A DNA stretch of 64,000 nt from a gamma proteobacterium symbiont of Taylorina sp. (GCA_025655455.1 JAHXIV010000016.1:1-64000); one strand, 5' to 3'; positions 1 through 8,941 are shown, numbered from the stretch's first letter. The notes: generated by a model from the letters alone, not told the origin. Program-made: numbers and translations.

Positions 1-258
1 TTTATGCTAACCTCCTCCTCTCTAATTTTTCTGCCGCTTTTATATACAATCATTGCTTTTTTAATTTTTTTTCTATTGCTGTTTATTATTTATTTAGCAA
101 CAGATGGATTTTTAGATCAAAATGGCGGGAAAAAGGGTTTTCCCTTTGGTAATAAACGTTTCAAAAAACTTTTATTAGAAATTAATCATGAGACAATGGC
201 GGATCAAAAACAAAATGAACGTAATGATGATATTACCGTCATTGGTGTAAAAATTTAA
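1..258 (+). CDS. SiaA-like PP2C/SpoIIE phosphatase, C-terminal end only
   Basis: This is the 3' end of a gene cut by the window edge; the reading frame is open to base 1. The last 50 residues contain a TDGFLDQNGG motif, a PFGNKRF segment and a terminal ERNDDITVIGVKI, which is how PP2C/SpoIIE phosphatases of the SiaA type end (metal-binding Asp pairs in TDG and NDD). In Pseudomonas SiaA dephosphorylates a partner-switch protein. The next gene is SiaB-like and starts 24 bases downstream, which supports the assignment. The stretch before TDG is unusually hydrophobic (many Leu, Ile and Phe) and does not look like a normal PP2C core, so a frameshift or a divergent region near the edge is possible. 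An ATG at base 4 is probably internal. Confidence 0.6.
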   Translation, partial: FMLTSSSLIFLPLLYTIIAFLIFFLLLFIIYLATDGFLDQNGGKKGFPFGNKRFKKLLLEINHETMADQKQNERNDDITVIGVKI

Positions 259-282
259 ATAGAATAAAGTTAACGGGGATAC

Positions 283-834
283 ATGATGCAAGCAAATAAG
301 CTGGAAATAATTCTGGAAGATGATGGCATTATTTTTTTAAGCTATGGAGGAATGCTCTCTCAATCATTGATTGTTGGTATGACAGATGCTCTTGAGAAAG
401 AGTCTCAGATAAATGAGATGAGCATGAAAGTGACCAATAATTTACTGACTATTTTTATAGAACTTTCACAAAATATGATGAATTATTCTAAATACTCCGC
501 CTTACACAAAAAAGGATTTGATTCCAAGGACTTAATTATTGTTGGATATGATAAGAATGAAAACTATTATTATATCTTTTCAAGAAATATTCTTAACGTT
601 CAGGATAAAGAAAAAATTATCCCCTGGATTGATCAGGTTTTACCACTAAATAAGGATGAACTTAAAATACTTTACAGAGAGTTGCGAAAAAGCGGCAAAG
701 GTAAGCATGATAAAGGTGCAGGCATTGGTTTTGTAGAGATTGCAAGGCGTTGTGATAAAATAGAGTATTATTTTACGAAAATTGATGAAAACATCCATTC
801 TTTTTCTTTTAAAGCTATTATCAGGAATACATAA
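283..834 (+). CDS. SiaB-family protein kinase (DUF6272-like)
   Basis: A 183-residue cytoplasmic protein that resembles the SiaB family, small GHKL-like kinases that phosphorylate the SiaC-type partner protein which SiaA dephosphorylates. Visible family-like features are a helical segment with ELSQNMMNYS (an N-box-like ExxxNxxxYS) at about residues 66-75 and a glycine-rich GKGKHDKGAGIGFVEIARR near residues 135-155 that resembles an ATP lid. Two adjacent ATGs (283 and 286) are possible starts, with GGGG a few bases upstream. It lies 24 bases after the SiaA-like gene and 11 bases before an HD-GYP gene, so the three are probably one transcript. No SiaC or SiaD (diguanylate cyclase) gene is seen in this window. 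Confidence 0.68.
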   Translation: MMQANKLEIILEDDGIIFLSYGGMLSQSLIVGMTDALEKESQINEMSMKVTNNLLTIFIELSQNMMNYSKYSALHKKGFDSKDLIIVGYDKNENYYYIFSRNILNVQDKEKIIPWIDQVLPLNKDELKILYRELRKSGKGKHDKGAGIGFVEIARRCDKIEYYFTKIDENIHSFSFKAIIRNT

Positions 835-845
835 AAGGTACAAAA

Positions 846-1637
846 ATGAAAGGTGCAGAAGATAAACTACTTCAGGAATTAGATGATCTTAAGATCAATT
901 TTATTAAAACAATTGATAAACTTTCAAAGGATCTTAAGCGCCAGAATAAAATTATGGTGCGTAGTGATAAACGTCAAAGGAAAGAATATGATGAGCTGCA
1001 ACTCAAACTCCAGGAAGTTAAAGATTTAAGTGCTGAAATAGAAGATACCCAGCGTGAAGTAGTTTTTACCATGGGTGCCATTGGTGAAAGTCGTTCAAAG
1101 GAAACAGGTAATCATGTTAAACGTGTAGCAAAATATACTTATCTCTTTGCAAAATATTATGGGCTGCCTGAAAAAGAATGTGAAATGCTTGAGCAGGCTT
1201 CTCCCATGCATGATATTGGAAAAGTGGCTATTCCTGATGCTATTTTAAACAAACCGGCTCGTTTTACCCCCGAAGAATTTGAAAAAATGAAAGAGCATGC
1301 TCAACTGGGTTATGAAATGCTGAAATATTCCAATCGACCACTACTTAAAATGGCCTCAATAGTTGCCTATGAACATCATGAAAAATGGAATGGAAAAGGC
1401 TATCCCAATGCTGTCTCTGGTGAGGATATTCATCTTTATGGTCGTATTACCGCATTAGCTGACGTGTTTGATGCTCTGGGTAGTTCCAGAGTATATAAAC
1501 CAGCCTGGGAAGATGAAAAAATCTTTAACTTGTTTAGAGAAGAAAGAGGCGAACATTTTGATCCCGATTTAGTTGATATTTTTTTTGAATATAGGGATGA
1601 ATTTCTATCAATTCGTAATGAATTAAAGGATGTTTGA
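846..1637 (+). CDS. Coiled-coil HD-GYP phosphodiesterase
   Basis: A 263-residue soluble protein. Residues 1-75 are predicted coiled coil. From about residue 80 follows an HD-GYP domain, with His90 in ETGNHVKRV, the metal-binding HD pair in MHDIGK (His122-Asp123), EHHEKWNGKGYP carrying the GYP signature, and a downstream DVFDAL. These are the metal ligands of active c-di-GMP phosphodiesterases. No receiver or membrane sensor is attached, so regulation must come through the coiled coil or a partner. It has an AAGG ribosome site seven bases before ATG and follows the SiaB-like gene by 11 bases. In the Pseudomonas sia locus the output is a diguanylate cyclase (SiaD); here the equivalent position carries the opposite activity, which is an inference from gene order. 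Confidence 0.85.
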   Translation: MKGAEDKLLQELDDLKINFIKTIDKLSKDLKRQNKIMVRSDKRQRKEYDELQLKLQEVKDLSAEIEDTQREVVFTMGAIGESRSKETGNHVKRVAKYTYLFAKYYGLPEKECEMLEQASPMHDIGKVAIPDAILNKPARFTPEEFEKMKEHAQLGYEMLKYSNRPLLKMASIVAYEHHEKWNGKGYPNAVSGEDIHLYGRITALADVFDALGSSRVYKPAWEDEKIFNLFREERGEHFDPDLVDIFFEYRDEFLSIRNELKDV

Positions 1638-1652
1638 AGGTTTATTGTTACT

Positions 1653-1708
1653 TAAGAGCCTCCAGCCACCATCATTTAATAACATAAAATTTCTATAATT
1701 GATGGTGG
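1653..1708. repeat. Dispersed repeat copy with inverted repeat
   Basis: In the gap between the HD-GYP gene and the next regulator, CCACCATCA (1666-1674) is the exact reverse complement of TGATGGTGG (1700-1708), with 25 bases between. The outer part, TAAGAGCCTCCAGCCACCAT (1653-1672), differs at two positions from the last 20 bases of the window (63981-64000), and a shorter match lies inverted at 37070-37084. It is therefore a member of a dispersed repeat family. It may also end the upstream transcript, but no T-run follows. Confidence 0.6.
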
Positions 1709-1764
1709 ACAAATTTAAGTTACTTAGAGTAATGACCATGAGATATAGGCAATAGATTACGACT

Positions 1765-2733
1765 ATGGATATTTTAAGCAAAAATATATTAATTATTGAA
1801 AGTGACGAAACAACACGAAATATAATCCATTCAAATCTGAAAGCGGTTGGTTTTAAAAAGATTGTTTCTGCAAATTCAGGTTATGATGCTATCAACAGCA
1901 TTGATGAAAGACAATTGGATATCATTATTATTGCTATGAATTTATCTGATGTGGATGGATTTAGCATGATACAACGTGTCAAAAAATATCCTCAACATAG
2001 TATGACAAAATATTTGCTGATTACCAACGATATATCCCCGGAAGAAATTGATATTGCAATCAATTTAGGTATTGATGATTTTATTATTAAACCTTTTACA
2101 CACACAGATTTAACCCGAACGGTACAATCTGTGTTATCGGGCACCCATCCTCCTTTGGAATCCAAAGTATCAGCTAATAATAATGATAGTGAAAATATTG
2201 AGCCCTCTATTGTCACTGATAAAGCACAAAAACAAACTATTTTAGTGGTGGATGATTTATCTTCCAATATTGATGTTATCAGCAGTTTTTTAAAAAATAA
2301 ATATATTATCAGAGTTGCCAAAAATGGAAAAAAAGCCTTATCGATTACTCGCTCGGATAAACAGCCTGATTTAATATTACTTGATATTATGATGCCGGAA
2401 ATGAGTGGTTTTGATGTTTGTTTACAGTTAAAACAAGATCCGGCAACTGCTGATATTCCTGTTATCTTTCTCACAGGAAATAATAATGAACAGGATATCG
2501 CAAAAGGTCTGAAAATAGGTGCAGTTGATTTTATACATAAACCTGTTTCACCTGCTGTATTATTGGCACGCATAGATATTCATCTTAAATTACAACAGAC
2601 TATTGATAATGTTAAATCAGAAATTGATATTTCTCTTGAAAATAAATCATTACAAAAAGAAATTCTCCGCTTAAAAAAATCTAATGATAAACTTAAAGCT
2701 ATTATTTCAAGCAACAATTTGAAAATTAAATGA
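1765..2733 (+). CDS. Double-receiver response regulator, first receiver lacks the phospho-Asp
   Basis: A 322-residue protein with two CheY-like receiver domains and a short C-terminal coiled coil, with no DNA-binding or enzymatic output. The second receiver (about 153-275) is complete: VVDD, LLDIMMPEMSG with phospho-acceptor Asp207, a Thr in FLTG, and HKP. The first receiver (about 5-125) keeps the switch Thr and the conserved Lys in IIKPF, but the acceptor position reads IIIIAMNLSDVDG, with Ala57 (codon GCT at 1933) where Asp is expected. It should be unphosphorylatable. The stop overlaps the start of the next gene (ATGA at 2730-2733), implying coupled translation with the kinase. It probably acts as an adaptor or phosphate sink for the kinases that follow. 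Confidence 0.88.
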   Translation: MDILSKNILIIESDETTRNIIHSNLKAVGFKKIVSANSGYDAINSIDERQLDIIIIAMNLSDVDGFSMIQRVKKYPQHSMTKYLLITNDISPEEIDIAINLGIDDFIIKPFTHTDLTRTVQSVLSGTHPPLESKVSANNNDSENIEPSIVTDKAQKQTILVVDDLSSNIDVISSFLKNKYIIRVAKNGKKALSITRSDKQPDLILLDIMMPEMSGFDVCLQLKQDPATADIPVIFLTGNNNEQDIAKGLKIGAVDFIHKPVSPAVLLARIDIHLKLQQTIDNVKSEIDISLENKSLQKEILRLKKSNDKLKAIISSNNLKIK

Positions 2734-4298
2734 AATCAAATGATAACATTGCAGTTTTAATAGTGGATGATTTTCCAACAATGCAAAAAATCATCAAGGA
2801 CAGTCTGATATTTAAGGGATTTAGAAATTTTCATGTAGCACAAAATGGTATTGAAGCACTTTCAATACTGAGTAATAATATGATTGATATTATTATTTGT
2901 GATATCAATATGCCAGTGATGAATGGTTTGGAATTATTAAAAAAAATACGTAATAGTAATGAATATTCTAATTTACCTGTCATAATGATCACAGCCGAAA
3001 CCAACAGAGAAAAGATTAATCATGTCATTGAGGCTGGGATCAATGAGTTTATAATCAAGCCATTCGCACCATCAATATTATATAAAAAAATTGAATCTGT
3101 CTTATCTGGTCATTCACCCATTCGATATATTAGTCAGGCACAAAATGAAAATTCTTTATTAACAGAAGAGAAGATATCTCCTGACTCAGCTAAATCGATT
3201 CAGAAAAAAGAAAAACCTGAAATACTGGTGGTGGATGATTTATCATCTAATATCGATATTATTATGGGTTTTCTTAAAGATACCTATAAAGTCCGTGTTG
3301 CGAACAGTGGAACAAAGGCCATTAAAATAGTTGAATCTGATAACCCACCTGATTTAATTTTATTAGATATTATGATGCCTGAAATGGATGGGATCAGTGT
3401 TTGTAAAGTTATCAAAGATAACCCGTTAATTCCAAATATCCCAATTATCTTTTTAACGGCTAAAACTGATCGGGAATCATTGGTAGAAGGTTTTGAAAGT
3501 GGTGCAGTGGATTATATCATGAAACCTGTGAGTGCCTGTGAGTTAAAGGTCAGGGTAAAAAATCATCTGGCTCTCAAGTTTTCTCATGATGAACTCAAAG
3601 ATCAGGTAGATACATTGATGGAAAATGCACGCTTACGTGATGATGTGGAAAGATTATCTCGTCACGATTTAAAAACCCCCATCAGTTCACTAATTAACTT
3701 AACTTCTACCTTACAGCTACAACCACAGCTTAAGTTGTTAGGAGAGGAATCTTACCAAAATATTCAACAGATTGAATCTACATCAATTCTGTTGATGGAT
3801 ATGGTAAATCAATCACAAAACCTGTATAAAATTGAAACGGGAAAATATAAATTTAATCCTAAAAAGGTTAATATAAAAGATGTCATTATAAAAGTAGTCA
3901 AAGACACTGATTTATTTGCTAAAAGTCTGCAAGTTCAAATTCAGATATTGTTTAATTCACAAGTTGTTTTTTGTTTAGTGGAGGAATTGCTCTGTTATTC
4001 CATTTTCAGTAATTTAATTAAAAATGCCGTTGAAGCATCTGAACCTGGAAATAAAGTCAGCATTGATATTAAAAAAATAAAGCAAAAAGGCATTATTAGC
4101 ATTCATAATGCTCAGTCAGTTCCAGAACAAGTACGAAACTCTTTTTTTTCCAAATATGTGACTTATGGTAAATCTCAGGGTACAGGTATTGGTACTTACT
4201 CAGCTCAATTATTAACGGAAGTACAAAAAGGAACTATCAATATGGAAACAGATGAATCCACTGGTACTACAATTACACTTCAGTTTTTAAGTCGATAA
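2730..4298 (+). CDS. REC-REC-histidine kinase, soluble
   Basis: A 522-residue cytoplasmic protein. Two intact receiver domains come first (phospho-acceptor Asp58 in CDINMPVMNG; Asp213 in LLDIMMPEMDG), followed by a coiled linker, a dimerisation helix with phospho-acceptor His312 in LSRHDLKTP, and a GHKL ATPase domain with an N-box (NLIKNAVEAS) and a glycine loop (GTGIGTYSAQLL). There is no transmembrane or sensory domain, so the receivers are the inputs. The H-box has HDLKTP rather than HELRTP. The start overlaps the previous stop by four bases. The second receiver closely resembles that of the preceding gene, with the same VVDDLSSNID opening, suggesting local duplication. Confidence 0.9.
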   Translation: MKSNDNIAVLIVDDFPTMQKIIKDSLIFKGFRNFHVAQNGIEALSILSNNMIDIIICDINMPVMNGLELLKKIRNSNEYSNLPVIMITAETNREKINHVIEAGINEFIIKPFAPSILYKKIESVLSGHSPIRYISQAQNENSLLTEEKISPDSAKSIQKKEKPEILVVDDLSSNIDIIMGFLKDTYKVRVANSGTKAIKIVESDNPPDLILLDIMMPEMDGISVCKVIKDNPLIPNIPIIFLTAKTDRESLVEGFESGAVDYIMKPVSACELKVRVKNHLALKFSHDELKDQVDTLMENARLRDDVERLSRHDLKTPISSLINLTSTLQLQPQLKLLGEESYQNIQQIESTSILLMDMVNQSQNLYKIETGKYKFNPKKVNIKDVIIKVVKDTDLFAKSLQVQIQILFNSQVVFCLVEELLCYSIFSNLIKNAVEASEPGNKVSIDIKKIKQKGIISIHNAQSVPEQVRNSFFSKYVTYGKSQGTGIGTYSAQLLTEVQKGTINMETDESTGTTITLQFLSR

Positions 4299-4327
4299 TA
4301 ATATCAATTTGATCGGATGTCACTTGT

Positions 4328-6427
4328 ATGAAGGACAAAATTACACAGGATCTTGAAAAACTCAAATTACTGGGTGATGAATCACTGCAAATCCATATTG
4401 ATAATATACTGAGAAATTATCAGCGTAAAAACAAACGCCTGGATAAAATTGTCCATCAAAGTGACAGGCAACAGATGGATGTTTTAAAACTGAATGAAGA
4501 GCTGGAAAAAACCTATACTGAATTACGAAATAATCAAATTATTGTGGAAAAAGCAAAAGAAACTGCTGAGTTGGCAACACAAGCTAAATCAGATTTTCTG
4601 GCTAATATGAGTCATGAAATACGCACCCCCATGAATGCTATTTTAGGTATGTCTTATTTAGCGTTACAAACAGATTTAAATAAAAAACAACAAAATTATA
4701 TAACAAAAGTTCATACAGCAGCAGAATCTTTATTAGGAATTATTAATGATATTCTTGATTTTTCCAAAATAGAATCTGGAAAAATGGAAATTGAACAGAT
4801 TCCTTTTGTCTTAAGTAATGTGTTTGAGCATCTGGAAAACCTATTATCTTTTAAAACAGAAGAAAAAAAACTTCATTTGATTTTTAAACAGGATCACAAA
4901 ATTCCTGCCTATCTTAAAGGTGATCCATTACGTCTGGGTCAAATTTTAATCAATTTAGCAAATAATGCGGTTAAATTTACTTCTCAGGGTTCCATAACCG
5001 TCAGCTCAGAGTTAGTTGAAAACTCAAATATCAAGAATGATGGACAAATAAAGATAAAATTTTCAGTTATTGATACAGGGATTGGGATCAATAAGGAACA
5101 GCAAAGTTATTTATTTCAATCCTTTAGTCAGGCTGACAGCTCCATCACCCGAAAATATGGTGGTACCGGACTGGGTTTAAGTATCTGTAAGCAATTAGTA
5201 GACTTGATGCAGGGTGAAATACAGGTTGAAAGTGAAAAAGGTAAAGGGAGTTCATTTTCGTTTATGATTATTTTTGATCTCTGTTCAGAAGAAGAAATAA
5301 GACTAACCAAAAAAAATAATCAGACTGGACAGGAAGTAATTCTAAATCAATTAGCTGGTGCCAGAGTTTTATTGGTTGAAGATAATGAGTTAAATCAGGA
5401 GTTGGCAGCTGAACTCTTAAGTAGTAAGCATTTGCAGGTTGAAATTGCCAATAATGGTCAGGAAGCATTGGATATGATACATAATTCAATACAACATCAT
5501 GAAATTTATGATGCTATTTTAATGGACATCCAAATGCCGGTAATGGGTGGTTATGAAGCCACTAAAATATTAAGACAAACAATTTCTTATGAAGACTTTC
5601 CCATTATAGCCATGACTGCAAATGTAATGGAAGATGATATTAAATCAATTTATGCCTCTGGGATGAATGATTTTATTGCCAAACCAATCAATGTAGAACT
5701 TATGTTTCAGACCTTATCTAAATGGATAAAACTGAAGGATAATAATGAAGTATTTATCTCACAAAAACTACCAGGCATAGAACCACAGACATCAAAAAAT
5801 GCATTTGATATTTTTAATTTTTCAGGTATAGATATTCAAACAGGGCTAAATAATACTCAAAAAAACACGGCACTTTATCATAAACTTTTGCTTAAATTTC
5901 TATCTCAACATTATGATTTTGAAAATGAGTTTAATCTGCATAATAATTCAGATGACGTAGAAGTACCTACTCGAATGGCACATACTTTAAAAAGTTCAGC
6001 AAGTAATATTGGAGCAAATAGTTTGGCTCTTGCCTGTGAAAAGCTTGAAACAGGCTGCAAAAATTTAGAGGCTAAACAGGCAATTAAAGATTATTTAATT
6101 TCAGTAGTACAAGAACTTGAACCACTGCTTGTTTTGTTAGAAAAATACTCATCTCAATACAATCAGGAAAGCAATGATAATCATCAGGAGATAAAAAATA
6201 TCGACATTAGTCAATATAAAGATGAATTAAATAAATTACATCAATTGCTTAGCTATGATGATAGTGAAGCCGTACAAACATTAGATAATCTTGTGGCGCA
6301 ATTATCATCCACTCAATATGCTGTTTCTTTAGTAGAAATTAAAAAATCTGTAGATGAATATGATTTTGATGCTGCTGTTGAACTGTTGGATGAATTTTTA
6401 ACTAATTGTAAGATAGCTATCGGATGA
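4328..6427 (+). CDS. Soluble hybrid histidine kinase with receiver and Hpt domains
   Basis: A 699-residue cytoplasmic hybrid kinase. In order it has an N-terminal coiled coil (about 1-85), HisKA with His96 in [10 protein letters not shown], a GHKL ATPase (N-box NLANNAVKF, then [13 protein letters not shown]), a receiver (about 350-465) with Asp400 in [16 protein letters not shown], and a C-terminal histidine phosphotransfer domain with His552 in [10 protein letters not shown]. All four phosphorelay sites are intact, so it can run a full His-Asp-His relay. No membrane or PAS/GAF sensor is present. It starts 29 bases after the previous kinase and is probably in the same transcript. The N-terminal helix resembles that of the HD-GYP protein at 846-1637, which hints at a common scaffold. 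Confidence 0.92.
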   Translation: MKDKITQDLEKLKLLGDESLQIHIDNILRNYQRKNKRLDKIVHQSDRQQMDVLKLNEELEKTYTELRNNQIIVEKAKETAELATQAKSDFLANMSHEIRTPMNAILGMSYLALQTDLNKKQQNYITKVHTAAESLLGIINDILDFSKIESGKMEIEQIPFVLSNVFEHLENLLSFKTEEKKLHLIFKQDHKIPAYLKGDPLRLGQILINLANNAVKFTSQGSITVSSELVENSNIKNDGQIKIKFSVIDTGIGINKEQQSYLFQSFSQADSSITRKYGGTGLGLSICKQLVDLMQGEIQVESEKGKGSSFSFMIIFDLCSEEEIRLTKKNNQTGQEVILNQLAGARVLLVEDNELNQELAAELLSSKHLQVEIANNGQEALDMIHNSIQHHEIYDAILMDIQMPVMGGYEATKILRQTISYEDFPIIAMTANVMEDDIKSIYASGMNDFIAKPINVELMFQTLSKWIKLKDNNEVFISQKLPGIEPQTSKNAFDIFNFSGIDIQTGLNNTQKNTALYHKLLLKFLSQHYDFENEFNLHNNSDDVEVPTRMAHTLKSSASNIGANSLALACEKLETGCKNLEAKQAIKDYLISVVQELEPLLVLLEKYSSQYNQESNDNHQEIKNIDISQYKDELNKLHQLLSYDDSEAVQTLDNLVAQLSSTQYAVSLVEIKKSVDEYDFDAAVELLDEFLTNCKIAIG

Positions 6428-6506
6428 TGACATTAAATTTTTAAGAAAAATTACGAGTTTAAGAAGGCTGATCCTATTTTAAAAAATGCATGAGGTCAGT
6501 AAGCGG

Positions 6507-6722
6507 CTATTCAGGTTTTACCTGTTTTTTTTGAAGAAATCCCTGAATAGTATACTTTGCGCCAATAGCCCCGGCAGCACAGGCTCCGGCAGCTGCCCCT
6601 GAACTTACACCATGACTGAAAAAAAATGCATCTATGCCAAAACCGATGGCATAAGCTAACCCGGCAGTAGCTATATCGCCAGGCGTACTCAGTTCAATTC
6701 CCACAATTTTAACTGGTTTCAT
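6507..6722 (-). CDS. Small Gly/Ala-rich membrane protein, unknown
   Basis: A 71-residue protein when read from the ATG at 6722; a GTG at 6734 would add four residues but overlaps the upstream gene and has a poorly spaced ribosome site. A central Gly/Ala-rich hydrophobic stretch (AGLAYAIGFGIDAFF, then SSGAAAGACAAGAIGA) could form one or two membrane helices, ending in a basic tail. I do not recognise a family. It lies five bases after the stop of the 186-residue membrane protein gene, so the two form a pair. Bacteriocin-like peptides have similar composition, but there is no leader motif or immunity gene to support that. Confidence 0.5.
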   Translation of the reverse strand: MKPVKIVGIELSTPGDIATAGLAYAIGFGIDAFFFSHGVSSGAAAGACAAGAIGAKYTIQGFLQKKQVKPE

Positions 6723-6726
6723 TTTT

Positions 6727-7287
6727 TCACCCACTTTCCTTCAGAAACCTGATTTCTTCTTCAACTTCCTGCTTCAGAATCTCCAGGGCTTTCAGGTGAG
6801 TTTTGTATTTTTCCTGTTGCTTTAGTTTTTTTAATGTGCCGGCAATCAAGTCAAGCTCTGAGTTAAATTCCTTTAATTCTACAGAGCTTCCAAGGGATCT
6901 GATTCCACCACTGACAAATTTTGTTTTTCTGAGTCTCTTTATTGCATCTTTCAGCTCACTTTGTTCTATTTTATCTTCAGCTAATTCATTTGCATTCAAG
7001 TCAGCGCCAGCAGTTTGGGAGTCTATAAAACTATTGATTATTTTTTTTCTAAACGTTAATATTTTATTTTCTAACTCGGCTATTAATTCATCTCGCTTAT
7101 CACTCCGAGACTTCAAAATAGCGATCACTAATAATATATACAAAAAGAAAAAGCCTAGCAAAAAACCGGCACCACCTGATAGACCGATCTTATGGCTAAT
7201 AGTTAGACCTACAGTACCGCCAAATGTTATTGCTATAGCGAAAGCACTCGGCCGGATTCCCTGCTCAAATTTCTCGCTTTCAATCAT
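6727..7287 (-). CDS. Hypothetical membrane/coiled-coil protein
   Basis: A 186-residue protein with two predicted membrane helices near the N terminus (about residues 14-33 and 38-58), a basic stretch (KSRSDKRDE), and then a long charged helical region rich in Glu, Lys and Leu to the C terminus. GGAG lies about ten bases before the ATG. No catalytic motif is seen and I do not recognise a family. It is cotranscribed with the small gene at 6507-6722. The pair is isolated between a signalling operon and a gene-poor region, and may be accessory DNA. Confidence 0.55.
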   Translation of the reverse strand: MIESEKFEQGIRPSAFAIAITFGGTVGLTISHKIGLSGGAGFLLGFFFLYILLVIAILKSRSDKRDELIAELENKILTFRKKIINSFIDSQTAGADLNANELAEDKIEQSELKDAIKRLRKTKFVSGGIRSLGSSVELKEFNSELDLIAGTLKKLKQQEKYKTHLKALEILKQEVEEEIRFLKESG

Positions 7288-7896
7288 ATTTTTATACTCC
7301 GAAAATATTCTGGACTCTAGGATAACTACAAAAATGATCGACTTTCATGGTGGATCATGATCAAGTTTTTCACCACAAACCAATTTGGAGAACACCATGA
7401 AAACCATTAAATTATTACATAAAATCATTTCGACTGCATGCCCTGATATTCATAAAGTGAGATTCATACGTAGGTACTTAAGGATTTCTTCGTTATTTCA
7501 TACACTTATCTGAATCCTAACAATTGAAGCAAATAATATTTCACTAAAAATTACTGTTTTCTGTCAATTCAAAGTTTCATAAGAAAACACTTAACTACCG
7601 TTTTAGTTGGTTTCTGATGGACAGTACCGGGAGCTTGTTACAAACACAGTAAAATAGACTATTTGACTCCACTCCATGTACTTCATTTTTCTTCAACCTG
7701 CAGAGATCATGTCGATATTTGTTGCTAATTTATAAAATTCTACTGTTTTCCCTGTCTTTTTCCAATATTTCTGGACAAATAAGCCTAACTATTGCAAAAT
7801 AAACTCCATTCTGATTTTTTTGTGCTTAATCGACGCTGTTAGCGTCCTATTTTCTACAATATAAGTACAATATAATATGTCTGGGGCTAGATTAAA
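7288..7896. other. Gene-poor intergenic region
   Basis: About 600 bases with no convincing full gene. It holds one short open frame (7397-7513) that looks like the start of a transposase. The rest is A+T-rich, and no repeat or strong terminator is evident. The last 60 bases should contain the aroQ promoter. Confidence 0.6.
7397..7513 (+). pseudogene. Possible IS4-type transposase N-terminal remnant
   Basis: A 38-codon frame with GGAG seven bases before the ATG encodes MKTIKLLHKIISTACPDIHK and ends shortly after. The spacing of LLHK, CP, IH and R resembles the first 25 residues of IS4-type transposases. The frame stops at TGA 7511 and no continuation is seen in the neighbouring frames. I read it as a decayed insertion sequence; a short peptide gene is the alternative. 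Confidence 0.35.
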
Positions 7897-8343
7897 ATGT
7901 CTAAACTATTATTGCTCAATGGTCCAAACTTGAATTTACTGGGAACCCGTGAGCCGGATCATTATGGCAGACAGACTTTAGAAGATATTAACAGTAATTT
8001 AATACAACAGGCACAAGATGCCGGCCATCATTTAGAATGTTTTCAAAGTAATGCTGAATATCAGCTGATTGATGCCGTTCATGAGGCTTATAAAAACAAA
8101 ATAAATTTTATTATTATTAATCCGGCCGCATTGACCCATACCAGTGTTGCGCTTCGAGATGCAATTCTGGGGGTCAATATTCCTTTCATTGAATTACATT
8201 TATCTAATGTCTATAAACGGGAAGAATTTCGTCATCATTCATTTTTCTCTGACATTGCTGTTGGTGTTATCAGTGGCCTGGGTGCGAAGGGTTATGAGTT
8301 AGCATTAGAATACGCCTGTTTTCATCTTGAAAACAAACAATAA
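7897..8343 (+). CDS. aroQ: 3-dehydroquinate dehydratase, type II
   Basis: A 148-residue enzyme of normal length for type II dehydroquinases, which dehydrate 3-dehydroquinate to 3-dehydroshikimate in the shikimate pathway. The family signatures are present: [19 protein letters not shown] with the catalytic Tyr, [16 protein letters not shown] with the active-site Asn and Thr/Ser, and [17 protein letters not shown] with the catalytic His region. It is the first gene of the conserved aroQ-accB-accC-prmA group of Gammaproteobacteria. A hairpin lies between it and accB. Confidence 0.97.
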   Translation: MSKLLLLNGPNLNLLGTREPDHYGRQTLEDINSNLIQQAQDAGHHLECFQSNAEYQLIDAVHEAYKNKINFIIINPAALTHTSVALRDAILGVNIPFIELHLSNVYKREEFRHHSFFSDIAVGVISGLGAKGYELALEYACFHLENKQ

Positions 8344-8351
8344 TATTAAGG

Positions 8352-8372
8352 GGTTGTCCATTTTGGACAGCC
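8352..8372 (+). terminator. Hairpin between aroQ and accB
   Basis: GGTTGTCC (8352-8359) and GGACAGCC (8365-8372) form an eight-pair stem (one G-U) with a five-base loop, nine bases after the aroQ stop. No T-run follows, so it may be an attenuator or RNA-stability element rather than a true intrinsic terminator. Confidence 0.4.
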
Positions 8373-8398
8373 TCTGAGTTAAACTTAAGGTTTAAACT

Positions 8399-8863
8399 AT
8401 GGATATCCGAAAAATAAAAAAATTAATCGAACTACTTGACGAGTCAGGTGTGGCAGAAATTGAAATTCATGAAGGTGAAGAATCTGTCAGAATTTCACGC
8501 AACGGCACTGCTCCTGCAATAATGAGCGCTGCACCACCGGCAGCTGGATTTTATCCTCCAATGCCCCCGGCAGCAGTTCCTGCAGCGGCAACGACTATAG
8601 AAACGGCCCCTGTAGAAGAGACGATTAGCGGTCACGAAGTGACGGCACCAATGGTCGGCACTTATTATAGTGCTTCTTCACCCGGAGCAGCACCCTTTAT
8701 CAAAATAGGTCAGAAGGTGAAAGAGGGGGATACTATTTGTATCATTGAAGCAATGAAATTGCTCAACCAGATTGAAGCAGACAAGAGTGGCACCATTAAA
8801 GCCATTTGTGTCGAAAATGGAGAACCATTAGAATATGGTCAGGCCATTTGCATTATTGAATAA
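8399..8863 (+). CDS. accB: Biotin carboxyl carrier protein of acetyl-CoA carboxylase
   Basis: A 154-residue BCCP subunit. The N-terminal helix is followed by a flexible Ala/Pro-rich linker (about residues 40-75) and a C-terminal biotinyl domain with the [12 protein letters not shown] motif, in which Lys120 is biotinylated. The usual motif is EAMKMMN or EAMKLMN; here it is KLLN, a conservative change. It carries CO2 from AccC to the carboxyltransferase in fatty acid synthesis. The start has AAGG nine bases upstream. accC follows after 78 bases. Confidence 0.97.
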   Translation: MDIRKIKKLIELLDESGVAEIEIHEGEESVRISRNGTAPAIMSAAPPAAGFYPPMPPAAVPAAATTIETAPVEETISGHEVTAPMVGTYYSASSPGAAPFIKIGQKVKEGDTICIIEAMKLLNQIEADKSGTIKAICVENGEPLEYGQAICIIE

Positions 8864-8880
8864 AGCTTTTAAAACCCCTT

Positions 8881-8919
8881 AGGAACGTGAACGAAATAAC
8901 TTGGGCAAATAACGTTCCT
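8881..8919. repeat. Inverted repeat between accB and accC
   Basis: AGGAACGT (8881-8888) is mirrored by ACGTTCCT (8912-8919) with 23 bases between, in the only long gap inside the acc pair. It could be an RNA stem affecting the accB:accC ratio, or a protein site. Function is not known. Confidence 0.35.
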
Positions 8920-8941
8920 TACTACTACCTGGATATATCTG

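Noticed and set aside
1992-2573. 193-codon open frame on the minus strand
   Set aside because: Lies fully within the double-receiver gene, whose protein has clear domains; the antisense product has none.
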